Part shown: piece by piece, positions 1-6,658 of the stretch
Position numbering within the stretch: position 1 is the stretch's first letter
How the letters are laid out: the number at the start of each line of letters is the position of its first letter
Assembly (NCBI GenBank): GCA_003524335.1
Contig: DQHV01000283.1
Location: forward strand, 11,781 to 26,210
Reading direction: 5' to 3'
DNA: 14,430 nucleotides
Source of the DNA: Candidatus Aminicenantota bacterium
GTDB taxonomy: Bacteria > Acidobacteriota > Aminicenantia > Aminicenantales > UBA8522
Made by a program: the position numbers and the translations under genes
Notes under the pieces: model-generated
What the model was told of the DNA's origin: nothing
Databases searched by the model: none
The model's input: the letters and a program-made list of their open reading frames with translations, nothing else

Positions 1-639
1 TGCATTTTTCTGCTCGGCGGAGCAAAAATCGAAGATGCCTTCCTGATGATGCCCGCTGTCCTCAAGAACAACGTCGCCGATAAGATTTTATGCGGAGGCC
101 TGGTGGCCAATATTTTCATGATGGCCAGAGGAATTCCCCTCGGCGTCCCTTCCGAAAGTCTGATCCTCGGCAAAAAACTCGAGCCGTACGTAGAGCAAGC
201 CAAGCGAATTTGGGAGGCCTATGCAGAGAAAATCCGGCTTCCCCTGGATTATGCCTATTGTTTTGAGGGCAGAAAGGAGATTGATGCAGATCGACTGCCG
301 GCGGATCACTTGATTGCCGATATCGGTCGGAAGACCATACAGGCATATAAAGAGGAAATCTCCAGGGCCAAGACGGTTTTTGTCAACGGGCCTCCCGGGA
401 TTTTCGAAGAACCGGAAACAGAACTGGGCACCAGGGAGCTATGGCATCATACTGGGGCGGCGGGCAACTTCTCGGTCATCGGCGGAGGAGACAGCATTTC
501 TGCGCTGAACAAGTACGGTTTGTCTGATAAGTTTTCCTACATCTGCACCGGTGGAGGCGCGATGGTCAGGTTCCTATCCGGTGACGAGCTGCCGGTGGTC
601 ACGGCCCTGAAGAAAGCAGCCCTGAAATTCAAAAGATGA
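1..639 (+). CDS. pgk: Phosphoglycerate kinase family protein, C-terminal part (5' end outside window)
   Basis: The frame is open from base 1, so the N-terminal half lies outside the window and only 212 residues are seen. They match the nucleotide-binding C-terminal domain of phosphoglycerate kinase, which moves phosphate between 1,3-bisphosphoglycerate and ADP in the cytoplasm. Visible landmarks, numbered within the fragment, are GGAK at 6-9, NGPPGIFEEPE from 129 (usually NGPMGVFE), GGGDS from 161 and TGGGA from 184. The fragment is divergent. The glutamate that normally follows GGGA three residues on, and contacts the ATP ribose in canonical enzymes, is replaced by Arg190, and the inter-motif segment reads more like archaeal PGKs. 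The stop overlaps the next start as ATGA, so it is probably co-translated with the LarA-type gene. It may be the glycolytic enzyme or a paralogue using another carboxylate. Family assignment is firm; the exact substrate is not. Confidence 0.82.
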   Translation, partial: CIFLLGGAKIEDAFLMMPAVLKNNVADKILCGGLVANIFMMARGIPLGVPSESLILGKKLEPYVEQAKRIWEAYAEKIRLPLDYAYCFEGRKEIDADRLPADHLIADIGRKTIQAYKEEISRAKTVFVNGPPGIFEEPETELGTRELWHHTGAAGNFSVIGGGDSISALNKYGLSDKFSYICTGGGAMVRFLSGDELPVVTALKKAALKFKR

Positions 640-1877
640 AGATCGAAATCCCCTATGGCCACGGGCATACGGCCATCGATATCCCCGACCACAACATTCT
701 CGAAATCGTCAGGACGGAAAAGCCGCCGGGCTCGGGGGAAGAGCAAAAAATCATCCGCGATGCCCTGAAAAATCCCATCGCCTCCAAGCCTCTCCTGGAG
801 CTAGCCAGGGGGAAAGAGAGCGCCGCCATCCTTGTCAGTGACGTGACCCGGCCCTGCCCTTCTTATAAGTTCCTGTCCTTTATCCTTGATGACCTAGAAG
901 CAGCCGGGATAATGGATATCATCATCGTCTTCGGGCTGGGCATCCACAGAGGCCAAACGGACGAGGAGAGGCGGAAATTGGTCGGGGAGAATGTCGCCGG
1001 AAGAGTGAAGCGGCTGCTCGATTCGAATGAGGGAGAATTTGAACTTATCGGGCACACCAAAGCCGGGACCCCAATTGAAATCTGCCGGGAAGTCCTGACC
1101 CGCGACCTTTTGATCGCCACGGGAAATCTCGAATACCATTACTTTGCCGGGTACAGTGCGGGGGCAAAGGCCGTCGTGCCGGGCATCTGCTCAAGAAAGA
1201 CTATCCGGGCTAATCATAGTCTGATGCTCGATGACCGGGCCGTGGCAGGAAGTTATGCCGACAATCCCTTGAGGCAGGACCTCGAAGAAGCCGGGCGAGT
1301 CGTCGGGATCGATTTTCTGTTCAACGTCATCCTGGATGACAAGAAAAAGATCATCTCGGCTGTGGCCGGGAGGAACAACGAGGCCCATTTGAAAGGCATG
1401 GCGTTGTACGACGCGATGTTCAAAAGGGCCATCCGGGCGAAGGCCGATATCGTCATCACCTCACCAGGGGGTCATCCCAAGGACATGAACCTCTACCAAT
1501 CCCAGAAGGCTCTGGATAACGTGAAGGAGATCGTCAACGATGGTGGTGAGATCATTCTCGTCGCCAGCTGTGAGGAGGGGTATGGAGAGAAGACTTTCGA
1601 GGAGTGGATGGCCGACGTCAAGGATTATGAAAAATTGCACAAAAAGATCAGGGAGGAATTTGTCCTGGGCGGGCACAAAGCCGTCGCTATCTCCAGGCTG
1701 CTGGTCAAGACGAGGGTGCTGCTCTATTCTTGCTACAGCAAGGAGGAAACGGAACGGCTCGGGTTCGTCAAAGCCGGCTCTCTCCAGTCCTACCTCAACG
1801 GTAGAATCGCGGCCTCGCCCGGTCTCAAGATCGTCGTGGTGCCGGGTGGGAACTTCGTTCAGTTTCGGGGGTCTTGA
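636..1877 (+). CDS. larA: LarA-family nickel-pincer-nucleotide racemase/epimerase
   Basis: This 413-residue protein is close to the length of Lactobacillus plantarum LarA (about 424). The founding member racemises lactate with a nickel-pincer nucleotide (NPN) covalently bound to a lysine; other members act on other alpha-hydroxy acids. The signature residues are all present: DVTRP at 69-73, GLGIHR with His104, EYHYFAG with His168, GAK with Lys178, and His194. The 168/178/194 spacing matches the known His174/Lys184/His200 exactly, so cofactor anchoring, nickel ligation and both catalytic histidines look intact. A later SPGGHPKDMNLYQ stretch is also typical of the family. The start overlaps the upstream PGK stop as ATGA, which fixes it despite a weak ribosome site. 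No larB, larC or larE cofactor-synthesis gene is in the window. Lactate itself is not proven as substrate; the neighbours, a carboxylate kinase and a dehydrogenase, suggest another hydroxy acid is possible. Confidence 0.9.
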   Translation: MKIEIPYGHGHTAIDIPDHNILEIVRTEKPPGSGEEQKIIRDALKNPIASKPLLELARGKESAAILVSDVTRPCPSYKFLSFILDDLEAAGIMDIIIVFGLGIHRGQTDEERRKLVGENVAGRVKRLLDSNEGEFELIGHTKAGTPIEICREVLTRDLLIATGNLEYHYFAGYSAGAKAVVPGICSRKTIRANHSLMLDDRAVAGSYADNPLRQDLEEAGRVVGIDFLFNVILDDKKKIISAVAGRNNEAHLKGMALYDAMFKRAIRAKADIVITSPGGHPKDMNLYQSQKALDNVKEIVNDGGEIILVASCEEGYGEKTFEEWMADVKDYEKLHKKIREEFVLGGHKAVAISRLLVKTRVLLYSCYSKEETERLGFVKAGSLQSYLNGRIAASPGLKIVVVPGGNFVQFRGS

Positions 1878-1904
1878 GTCAGGAAGCACATAGGAAAGGG
1901 GCGG

Positions 1905-2840
1905 ATGAGGATGCAAGAAATCAAAACGGTCGGGATTGTCGGGGCCGGAACGATGGGCAGACGCATCGGATTCGGATGTATCATCAGGGGAGTGAAGGTC
2001 AAAATCTTTGACATCAAGCCGGAAGCGGCTCAAGAGGCCGTCCTGGCCATCCAGGACTTGATCGAGGAACGAGAGGCCGACGGCCGTCTGAGGAGGGGCA
2101 CTCTCGCTGCGGCCCTTCCGTTTCTTTCGATCAGCCCGACTCTCAAGGATTGCGTATCGGGTGTGGATATGGTTATTGAAAATGTCCCGGAAAAGGTCGA
2201 GCTCAAAAGACGCGTGTTCTCGGAGATTAGCGGCTATGCCGGCGATGCTACCTTGCTCGGGACCAACACTTCATCCATCCCTGGTTCCCAGATTGCGGAC
2301 GCCACCGGCAGGCCCGAGAAATTTTTTAACTTCAACTGGGGAAAGCCCGATGATGTCCGCGTCGAGGTCATGGGCAATCCTCGCACGTCACCCGAAACCA
2401 TCGCTGCGGTGATGGCTTTTCTCAAGAAATTGGGAATCATTCCCATCCATGTCAAGCGCGAGATCATGGGCTACGGATGCAACCGGATCTGGAGAGCCGT
2501 TAAGAAAGAGGTCCTTTTCCTCATCGAGGGAGGCTACTTGAGCCCAGAAGATATCGACCGGGGCTGGATGCTCGAGTGGGAAACAGATATCGGTCCTTGC
2601 GGCTCGATGGATTATATCGGTCTGGATGTAGTCCGGGACATCGAGATGAACTACTTCAAGGCTTCGGGGAATCCGTCCGACCGGCCTCCCCGATTTTTGG
2701 AGGAGATGATCGCCCAAGGAAAGCTGGGAATGAAAACCGGTGAAGGTTTTTATAGATATCCCCATCCGGCCTACAAGCGGCCGGGTTGGCTTAAGGATGA
2801 GCTGGAAACGCGATTGGACACCAAAGGGAGGACCCAATGA
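1905..2840 (+). CDS. 3-hydroxyacyl-CoA dehydrogenase-family NAD-dependent oxidoreductase, atypical active site
   Basis: This 311-residue protein has the two-domain 3-hydroxyacyl-CoA dehydrogenase fold. A Rossmann domain carries GAGTMG at 13-18 and Asp36 at the end of beta-2, which implies NAD rather than NADP. Further on come IENVPEK at 91-97 and NTSS at 121-124. The helical C-terminal domain contains CNRIWRA and ends with GKLGMKTGEGFYRYP, a classic motif of the family. The usual catalytic His-Glu pair is odd: Glu154 aligns with the glutamate, but the position of the histidine (normally HFFNP) reads FNWGKP, with Asn144 and a short deletion. The substrate may therefore not be an acyl-CoA, and the chemistry may be altered. 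I chose the ATG at 1905 because AGGAAAGG at 1892-1899 lies just upstream; ATG 1911 is possible. It lies 27 bases after larA and overlaps the next gene as ATGA, so it belongs to the operon. Confidence 0.85.
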   Translation: MRMQEIKTVGIVGAGTMGRRIGFGCIIRGVKVKIFDIKPEAAQEAVLAIQDLIEEREADGRLRRGTLAAALPFLSISPTLKDCVSGVDMVIENVPEKVELKRRVFSEISGYAGDATLLGTNTSSIPGSQIADATGRPEKFFNFNWGKPDDVRVEVMGNPRTSPETIAAVMAFLKKLGIIPIHVKREIMGYGCNRIWRAVKKEVLFLIEGGYLSPEDIDRGWMLEWETDIGPCGSMDYIGLDVVRDIEMNYFKASGNPSDRPPRFLEEMIAQGKLGMKTGEGFYRYPHPAYKRPGWLKDELETRLDTKGRTQ

Positions 2841-4030
2841 GAAAAGGCATCTTCAGGACGGTCATGACGATGTTTTGTTTGGCCGCGGTTTCCGTGTTCC
2901 CCTGCACGATCTTCAACGCCTCGAAAAATGGGAGAGTCCTGGCCGGAAATAACGAGGACTTGAACTCGACGGATTCCCGGATCTGGTTTTACCCCCCGCA
3001 AGAAGGGAAGTACGGCTATGTCTATGTGGGCTTCGATTCCTACGGAATACAGGGCGGCATGAACGACCGTGGTTTGTTTTTTGATTACAATGCGCTCAAG
3101 TTTGCCAAGATGAACCCGAGCCCCGAAAAGCCGGGCATCAAGAACTGGAGGGCTTTCGTCGATAAAATCATGACCGAATGCGCCACGGTAGATGAAGTGG
3201 TCGAGCTCCTCGGCAAGCACAACCTGGGATGGTGGGGCCCCAATCAGGTCATGTATGCGGATGCGACCGGCGCCTCGGCGGTCATCGGGGCGGATAGGCA
3301 CGGTGAACTCTCCGTCGTCCGGAAGAAAGGAGTTTACCAGGTTTCTACGAACTTCAGCCTGGCCAATCCCGATTTCGGGTCATCCACCTATCCCTGTTAC
3401 CGTTATGAAATCGCCAACCAGATGCTCGAACAGATGGAAGAATTGACGGTCGATTACTTCCGGAAGATCCTGGCCGCCGCGCACCAGGAAGGAACAAATC
3501 CGACGATCTATTCGAATATCTGCGACCTGACGAGCAAAGAAATCTACATTTATAACTTCCACAACTATGATGAGGTGGCGAAGCTGAACCTGGAAGAAGA
3601 ATTCAAGAAAGGGGAGCATTCTTACGAGATCCTCTCGCTTTTTCCCCGAAAGAACCATGCCCAGAAAGCTTTCGAAGAGGCCCAGGCAAAAAAGCTCTCC
3701 CAAGTTCTTCTCCAGACCATATTGACGGGCGGCACGGAAGCGGCGATCAAGAAATTCGATGAAATTAAGAACGATTATTCCCTGGTGGCGGGAGAATTGG
3801 ATAGCCTGATCTTTTCTTTGCGGATCAGAGGAAGAGGCAAGGACATGATGGAAGTTTCCAAATTGTACACGCGGGAATTCCCGAACTCTGCAGACGGCCA
3901 CAAGAGGCTCGGAGATCTCTACCAATGGACGGGAAATCGAGAACTGGCTGTCAAGAGCTACAAAAGAGTGCTTGAATTGAACCCGAAAAATGCCGAAGTG
4001 CTCGAAATCCTGAAAAAGATCGAAAGATAG
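2837..4030 (+). CDS. Exported Ntn-type linear amide C-N hydrolase with C-terminal TPR
   Basis: This 397-residue protein starts with a signal-peptide-like segment (basic residues 2-7, hydrophobic 8-22) directly followed by Cys23 in PCTIF. In choloylglycine hydrolase/penicillin V acylase-type Ntn enzymes the mature protein begins with a catalytic cysteine, and Cys23 fits this. The following GNNED at 37-41 supplies the usual Asp41, GGMNDRGLFFD at 73-83 is a family block, and TNF with Asn172 matches the oxyanion asparagine region. The substrate of such an enzyme is a non-peptide or linear amide; here it is unknown. Residues about 350-385 (GDLYQWTGNRELAVKSYKRV) form a TPR unit that may bind a partner. 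The residue before Cys23 is Pro, atypical for signal peptidase I and not a lipobox, so maturation may be autocatalytic. GGGAGG at 2826-2831 and the ATGA overlap fix the start. It is the last gene of the operon; its export separates it from the cytoplasmic enzymes. Confidence 0.78.
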   Translation: MRKGIFRTVMTMFCLAAVSVFPCTIFNASKNGRVLAGNNEDLNSTDSRIWFYPPQEGKYGYVYVGFDSYGIQGGMNDRGLFFDYNALKFAKMNPSPEKPGIKNWRAFVDKIMTECATVDEVVELLGKHNLGWWGPNQVMYADATGASAVIGADRHGELSVVRKKGVYQVSTNFSLANPDFGSSTYPCYRYEIANQMLEQMEELTVDYFRKILAAAHQEGTNPTIYSNICDLTSKEIYIYNFHNYDEVAKLNLEEEFKKGEHSYEILSLFPRKNHAQKAFEEAQAKKLSQVLLQTILTGGTEAAIKKFDEIKNDYSLVAGELDSLIFSLRIRGRGKDMMEVSKLYTREFPNSADGHKRLGDLYQWTGNRELAVKSYKRVLELNPKNAEVLEILKKIER

Positions 4031-4117
4031 CTGCCCACGCTGGACTTCTTCGCACGCCAGAAGACATCCCCTCAAGAAGGAAACCGGGGGAGGAAACCGA
4101 TCCCCTCCAAGGCTCAA

Positions 4118-4146
4118 TAGACATCCCGTGGGGGAAGCGCTAAGAT
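4118..4146 (+). promoter_or_regulatory. Candidate sigma-70-type promoter for the small exported protein
   Basis: TAGACA at 4118-4123 (5 of 6 matches to -35) lies 17 bases before TAAGAT at 4141-4146 (4 of 6 to -10). The expected transcript start near 4153 would place the ribosome site almost at the 5' end of the mRNA, which weakens the call. Read-through from the upstream operon is the alternative. Confidence 0.3.
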
Positions 4147-4164
4147 AGAAGTAAGGAGGCCGCG

Positions 4165-4743
4165 ATGAAAGCCATCAAACTCTTCTTGGCGGTGATGTTA
4201 GTCCTCGGAGCGGCATACACCCAGACCGTCGACCTGGGTCAGAATCTCTTCTTCAACAACGAAGGCGAGATCGTTATCTGCGTCGATGCGGCGCTGACGG
4301 TTCGCAAGCTGGACAGCCCCTATGCCATGTTCATGGTCTTCATGGGTTCCAAGTCCAATAGCAGCGCTTCGGTCCATAGGGACGATGTCGTCATGGTCTA
4401 CAAGGGACAGGAATACAAGATGCCCTCGATCGAAGAATGGCGGAAGGAATACCGGGGTGCCGGCAACGACATCGATTTCTACACGCGCCTGGGCAAAGAG
4501 TCGCTGGCCCAGTCTCAGATGAGGTTTTGGGAATACCGCTGGGACTATGATTTCTTCCCTGTTTTGGGCAAAGGCCCGCTGCCGTCGGACCAGGTCTCCA
4601 TGAGCGGCAACCTCGGCGCCAGGACCAAGTTCTATTTCAAGAACCCCGGATTCCAGAAAGGGGACGAGCTGGTTATTAAGGTCAGAGACCACAAGAATCC
4701 CGAAATCATCGGTTTCTGCGCCGTGGTGCTTGAACCGAAATAG
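4165..4743 (+). CDS. Small exported protein of unknown function
   Basis: I do not recognise a family. The 192-residue product begins with a short signal peptide: Lys2 and Lys5, a hydrophobic run from about 6 to 17, and a likely cut between residues 17 and 20 before TVDLGQN. No lipobox cysteine is present. The mature part is acidic and aromatic, with FWEYRWDYDFFPV near 122-134 and an ending KFYFKNPGFQKGDELVI that suggests beta strands. TAAGGAGG at 4152-4159, five bases before ATG 4165, is a strong ribosome site and fixes the start. The gene lies 134 bases after the operon and ends 5 bases from the stop of the convergent serine hydrolase. A periplasmic or surface location is inferred; no enzymatic motif is visible. 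Confidence 0.75.
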   Translation: MKAIKLFLAVMLVLGAAYTQTVDLGQNLFFNNEGEIVICVDAALTVRKLDSPYAMFMVFMGSKSNSSASVHRDDVVMVYKGQEYKMPSIEEWRKEYRGAGNDIDFYTRLGKESLAQSQMRFWEYRWDYDFFPVLGKGPLPSDQVSMSGNLGARTKFYFKNPGFQKGDELVIKVRDHKNPEIIGFCAVVLEPK

Positions 4744-4748
4744 CCGCC

Positions 4749-6437
4749 CTACTTGATCTTCCTTCCGGGAAGCTTCTGGCCGCCCTGGATGAGGATGAGC
4801 CCGGTGACTTTCCCGGTTTCGCTCTTGACGAACTCGACCTGGCCGTCGACGACCTTGAGGAAGAACTTCGTCTCCGCTTCGGGATAGAGTTCGACCTTGG
4901 GCTGCCCGGTGGCCTGACCCATGAGCTTTCCGTCCTCCTTGGTGATGACGACGGCAAACCCGGGGGCAAGCTCGTATTCGCCCACATACTGGTCATAGAG
5001 TGCGGGGTCCAGTTTGATCTCTTTGCGCTCGGCGGGCAGCGGCTTGTCGGTTTTCGCGTAAGGCTGGACGGGCCCGATCCTAGCGATAACCTTGAGTCCC
5101 GTGACCGCTCCCTTCCCGTCCTTGAGGAAATGCACCCGGGCGGGAAAATCCGTGACGAAGAATTCGGTGGCCGAGACCGGTCTGATCTCGGACTTGCCTA
5201 CTCCAGCGATTTGGGAGAACAGCTTGTTCCCCTGACGCGTGATATAGAGTTCCTCTCCCTGGGCATCGGCATATACCCCGAGCAAAGGCTCCAGCTCTTT
5301 TTCAGAAAGGAATATCGGAACAGGCTCCTTATAGGGAATCCCCAGCGCCAGACAGCCGGCCCGAAAGGCCAACGGTTCCGGCTGCAGCTCGCTGACCGCG
5401 CTGTTCGTCAGCAGGGCGACGAAGATCTGGTCTTCCGGAAAGAACAAAGCGTGGGATAGGAAGCCATGAATCCCGCCGCCGTGTTCGATGAGGCGATGGC
5501 CCTCGTAGTCCGAGATGCACCAGCCGTAGCCATATTTTGAATCCAGGCCGTCCTTCAGCTTGGACGACGTGAAGGCCCGTTCGAGCGCTTCTCTCTTGAT
5601 CAGCTTTCCGGAGAGGAGCGCCTCGGTCCAGGTCGCCAGGTCGTCAACAGAGGAGGCCAGCGATCCCGCCGCGTACGGCTGAGACATGCTCAGATAGGGC
5701 GCATTCTCGAACCCGGCGTTTCCCTTGGCATAGCCGGGCACCCGGCGGGGTATAATCCGGGAGGTGCTGTCATAGCAGGAGCTCTTCATCCCGAGGGGGC
5801 CGAAAATGCGGTCCGCGAGGAAATCGGCATAGGACTTGCCGGAGGCCTTCTCGACGATCGCCCCGAGCAGGATATAGCCCGAATTGCTGTATTTCCACCT
5901 CTCCCCGGGGGCGAATTCCATCGGCTGGTTTTTAAACAGATCGATGATTTCCCCGACGGTCATGTCCTTGCGCTGGAGCGGCAGCCATTCCGGCATGTCG
6001 GTATAGCTCTTGACTCCTGAGGTATGGGTGAGCAGGTGTTCGACGGTGATTTTATTGCCCTGGGTGGGGTAATCGGGGAGAAACTTGGTGATTTCGTCCT
6101 GGAGTGAGAGCTTCCCTTCCTCGGCCAGCATCAGGACGGCGACTGCGGTGAACTGCTTGGTGATCGAGCCGAGGCGGAAGATCATGTCCGGCTCGACGGG
6201 GACCTTGAGCTCGAGGTTGGCGAGGCCGTACCCTTTGCGCCAGATGACTTTCCCCTGTTTCTTGACGAGGACGGCGGCGCCGGGCTGGCCGGGTTTATAA
6301 ACATCGGAGAGGAGCTTGTCGATCTTGGCGGTCAGATCTTTTTCCGAAACCTGGCCGGGGGCCTGGGCCGAGCCGACCTGTCCCAGCACCAGGACTGCCA
6401 AAAACGACAGAATCAGGGATTTGCAAACTCGCGACAT
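4749..6437 (-). CDS. Secreted beta-lactamase-family serine hydrolase
   Basis: The product has 562 residues from the ATG at 6435-6437, chosen because GGAGG lies five bases upstream; an in-frame ATG at 6479 would add 14 residues before the signal peptide and lacks such a site. Residues 1-24 are a signal peptide (hydrophobic core 8-19, GSA then Q). The class C beta-lactamase/DD-peptidase fold carries Ser91-Ile-Thr-Lys94 (nucleophile and general base), LLTHTSG at 135-141, Tyr183-Ser-Asn185 and His319-Gly-Gly321, so the active site is complete. The long C-terminal part (about 390-562) resembles the DUF3471-type beta domain found behind many such hydrolases. The likely substrate is a peptide or ester in the periplasm; this family is common in multiple copies and should not be read as antibiotic resistance. 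It transcribes divergently from pckG and ends 5 bases from its convergent neighbour. Confidence 0.88.
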   Translation of the reverse strand: MSRVCKSLILSFLAVLVLGQVGSAQAPGQVSEKDLTAKIDKLLSDVYKPGQPGAAVLVKKQGKVIWRKGYGLANLELKVPVEPDMIFRLGSITKQFTAVAVLMLAEEGKLSLQDEITKFLPDYPTQGNKITVEHLLTHTSGVKSYTDMPEWLPLQRKDMTVGEIIDLFKNQPMEFAPGERWKYSNSGYILLGAIVEKASGKSYADFLADRIFGPLGMKSSCYDSTSRIIPRRVPGYAKGNAGFENAPYLSMSQPYAAGSLASSVDDLATWTEALLSGKLIKREALERAFTSSKLKDGLDSKYGYGWCISDYEGHRLIEHGGGIHGFLSHALFFPEDQIFVALLTNSAVSELQPEPLAFRAGCLALGIPYKEPVPIFLSEKELEPLLGVYADAQGEELYITRQGNKLFSQIAGVGKSEIRPVSATEFFVTDFPARVHFLKDGKGAVTGLKVIARIGPVQPYAKTDKPLPAERKEIKLDPALYDQYVGEYELAPGFAVVITKEDGKLMGQATGQPKVELYPEAETKFFLKVVDGQVEFVKSETGKVTGLILIQGGQKLPGRKIK

Positions 6438-6467
6438 CGGAACCTCCACATCAATTTGTAACAAATA

Positions 6468-6498
6468 TCTATACGGCATTGACCGCAGATAGGTTCAA
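6468..6498 (-). promoter_or_regulatory. Weak candidate promoter for the serine hydrolase gene
   Basis: Read on the minus strand, TTGAAC (6498-6493) is followed after 19 bases by TATAGA (6473-6468). Each hexamer matches consensus at 4 of 6 bases and the spacer is long, so this is only the best available candidate in the gap. Confidence 0.25.
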
Positions 6499-6529
6499 TA
6501 TAGCCTGAAATCGGTGGGCCGTGAAGCCA

Positions 6530-6552
6530 AAAATGCCATTGGCGAGCATTTT
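6530..6552. repeat. 7-base inverted repeat in the divergent gap
   Basis: AAAATGC at 6530-6536 and GCATTTT at 6546-6552 are perfect reverse complements around a 9-base centre, and the centre contains a nested GCC-ATT-GGC at 6535-6543. It lies about 93 bases upstream of the serine hydrolase start and 107 upstream of pckG. It may be an operator. A terminator reading plus-strand is possible because of a following T-rich stretch, but no gene reads into it. Confidence 0.35.
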
Positions 6553-6605
6553 CTTTTAGTAGTGATCATAATGAGCAATCTGGGTATGGAAAAGCGACCT
6601 CTCAG

Positions 6606-6627
6606 GTTTATTGTCGCGATAATAAAC
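6606..6627. promoter_or_regulatory. 22-base near-perfect palindrome upstream of pckG (candidate operator)
   Basis: The site reads GTTTATT, GTCGCGAT, AATAAAC. The arms are perfect reverse complements and the centre TCGCGA is itself palindromic, giving 20 of 22 symmetric bases. It ends 31 bases before ATG 6659, where a repressor would block pckG transcription. A second, overlapping pairing exists between AACGG (6625-6629) and CCGTT (6639-6643). I do not recognise the regulator that would bind this sequence. Operator function is inferred from symmetry and position. Confidence 0.5.
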
Positions 6628-6658
6628 GGTTCAATCTCCCGTTGATTCTGGTAAAATA

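Noticed and set aside
1461..2033. 190-codon minus-strand open frame across larA and the dehydrogenase gene
   Set aside because: It lies antisense to two well-supported genes, has low-complexity Pro/Asp/His-rich content and no ribosome site; a shadow of GC-rich coding sequence.
4062..4110. Apparent hairpin between the operon and the small exported gene (GGGGGAGG...CCCCTCC)
   Set aside because: The arms are direct mirror, not reverse complement; only four bases pair, so it is not a credible terminator.
3380..4117. 245-codon minus-strand open frame antisense to the Ntn hydrolase gene
   Set aside because: The plus frame has clear family motifs, signal peptide and ribosome site; the antisense peptide resembles nothing.
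4749..6437. Antibiotic-resistance beta-lactamase
   Set aside because: The SxxK/YSN/HGG set fits the wider serine hydrolase family with a long C-terminal domain; nothing marks it as a drug-hydrolysing enzyme.
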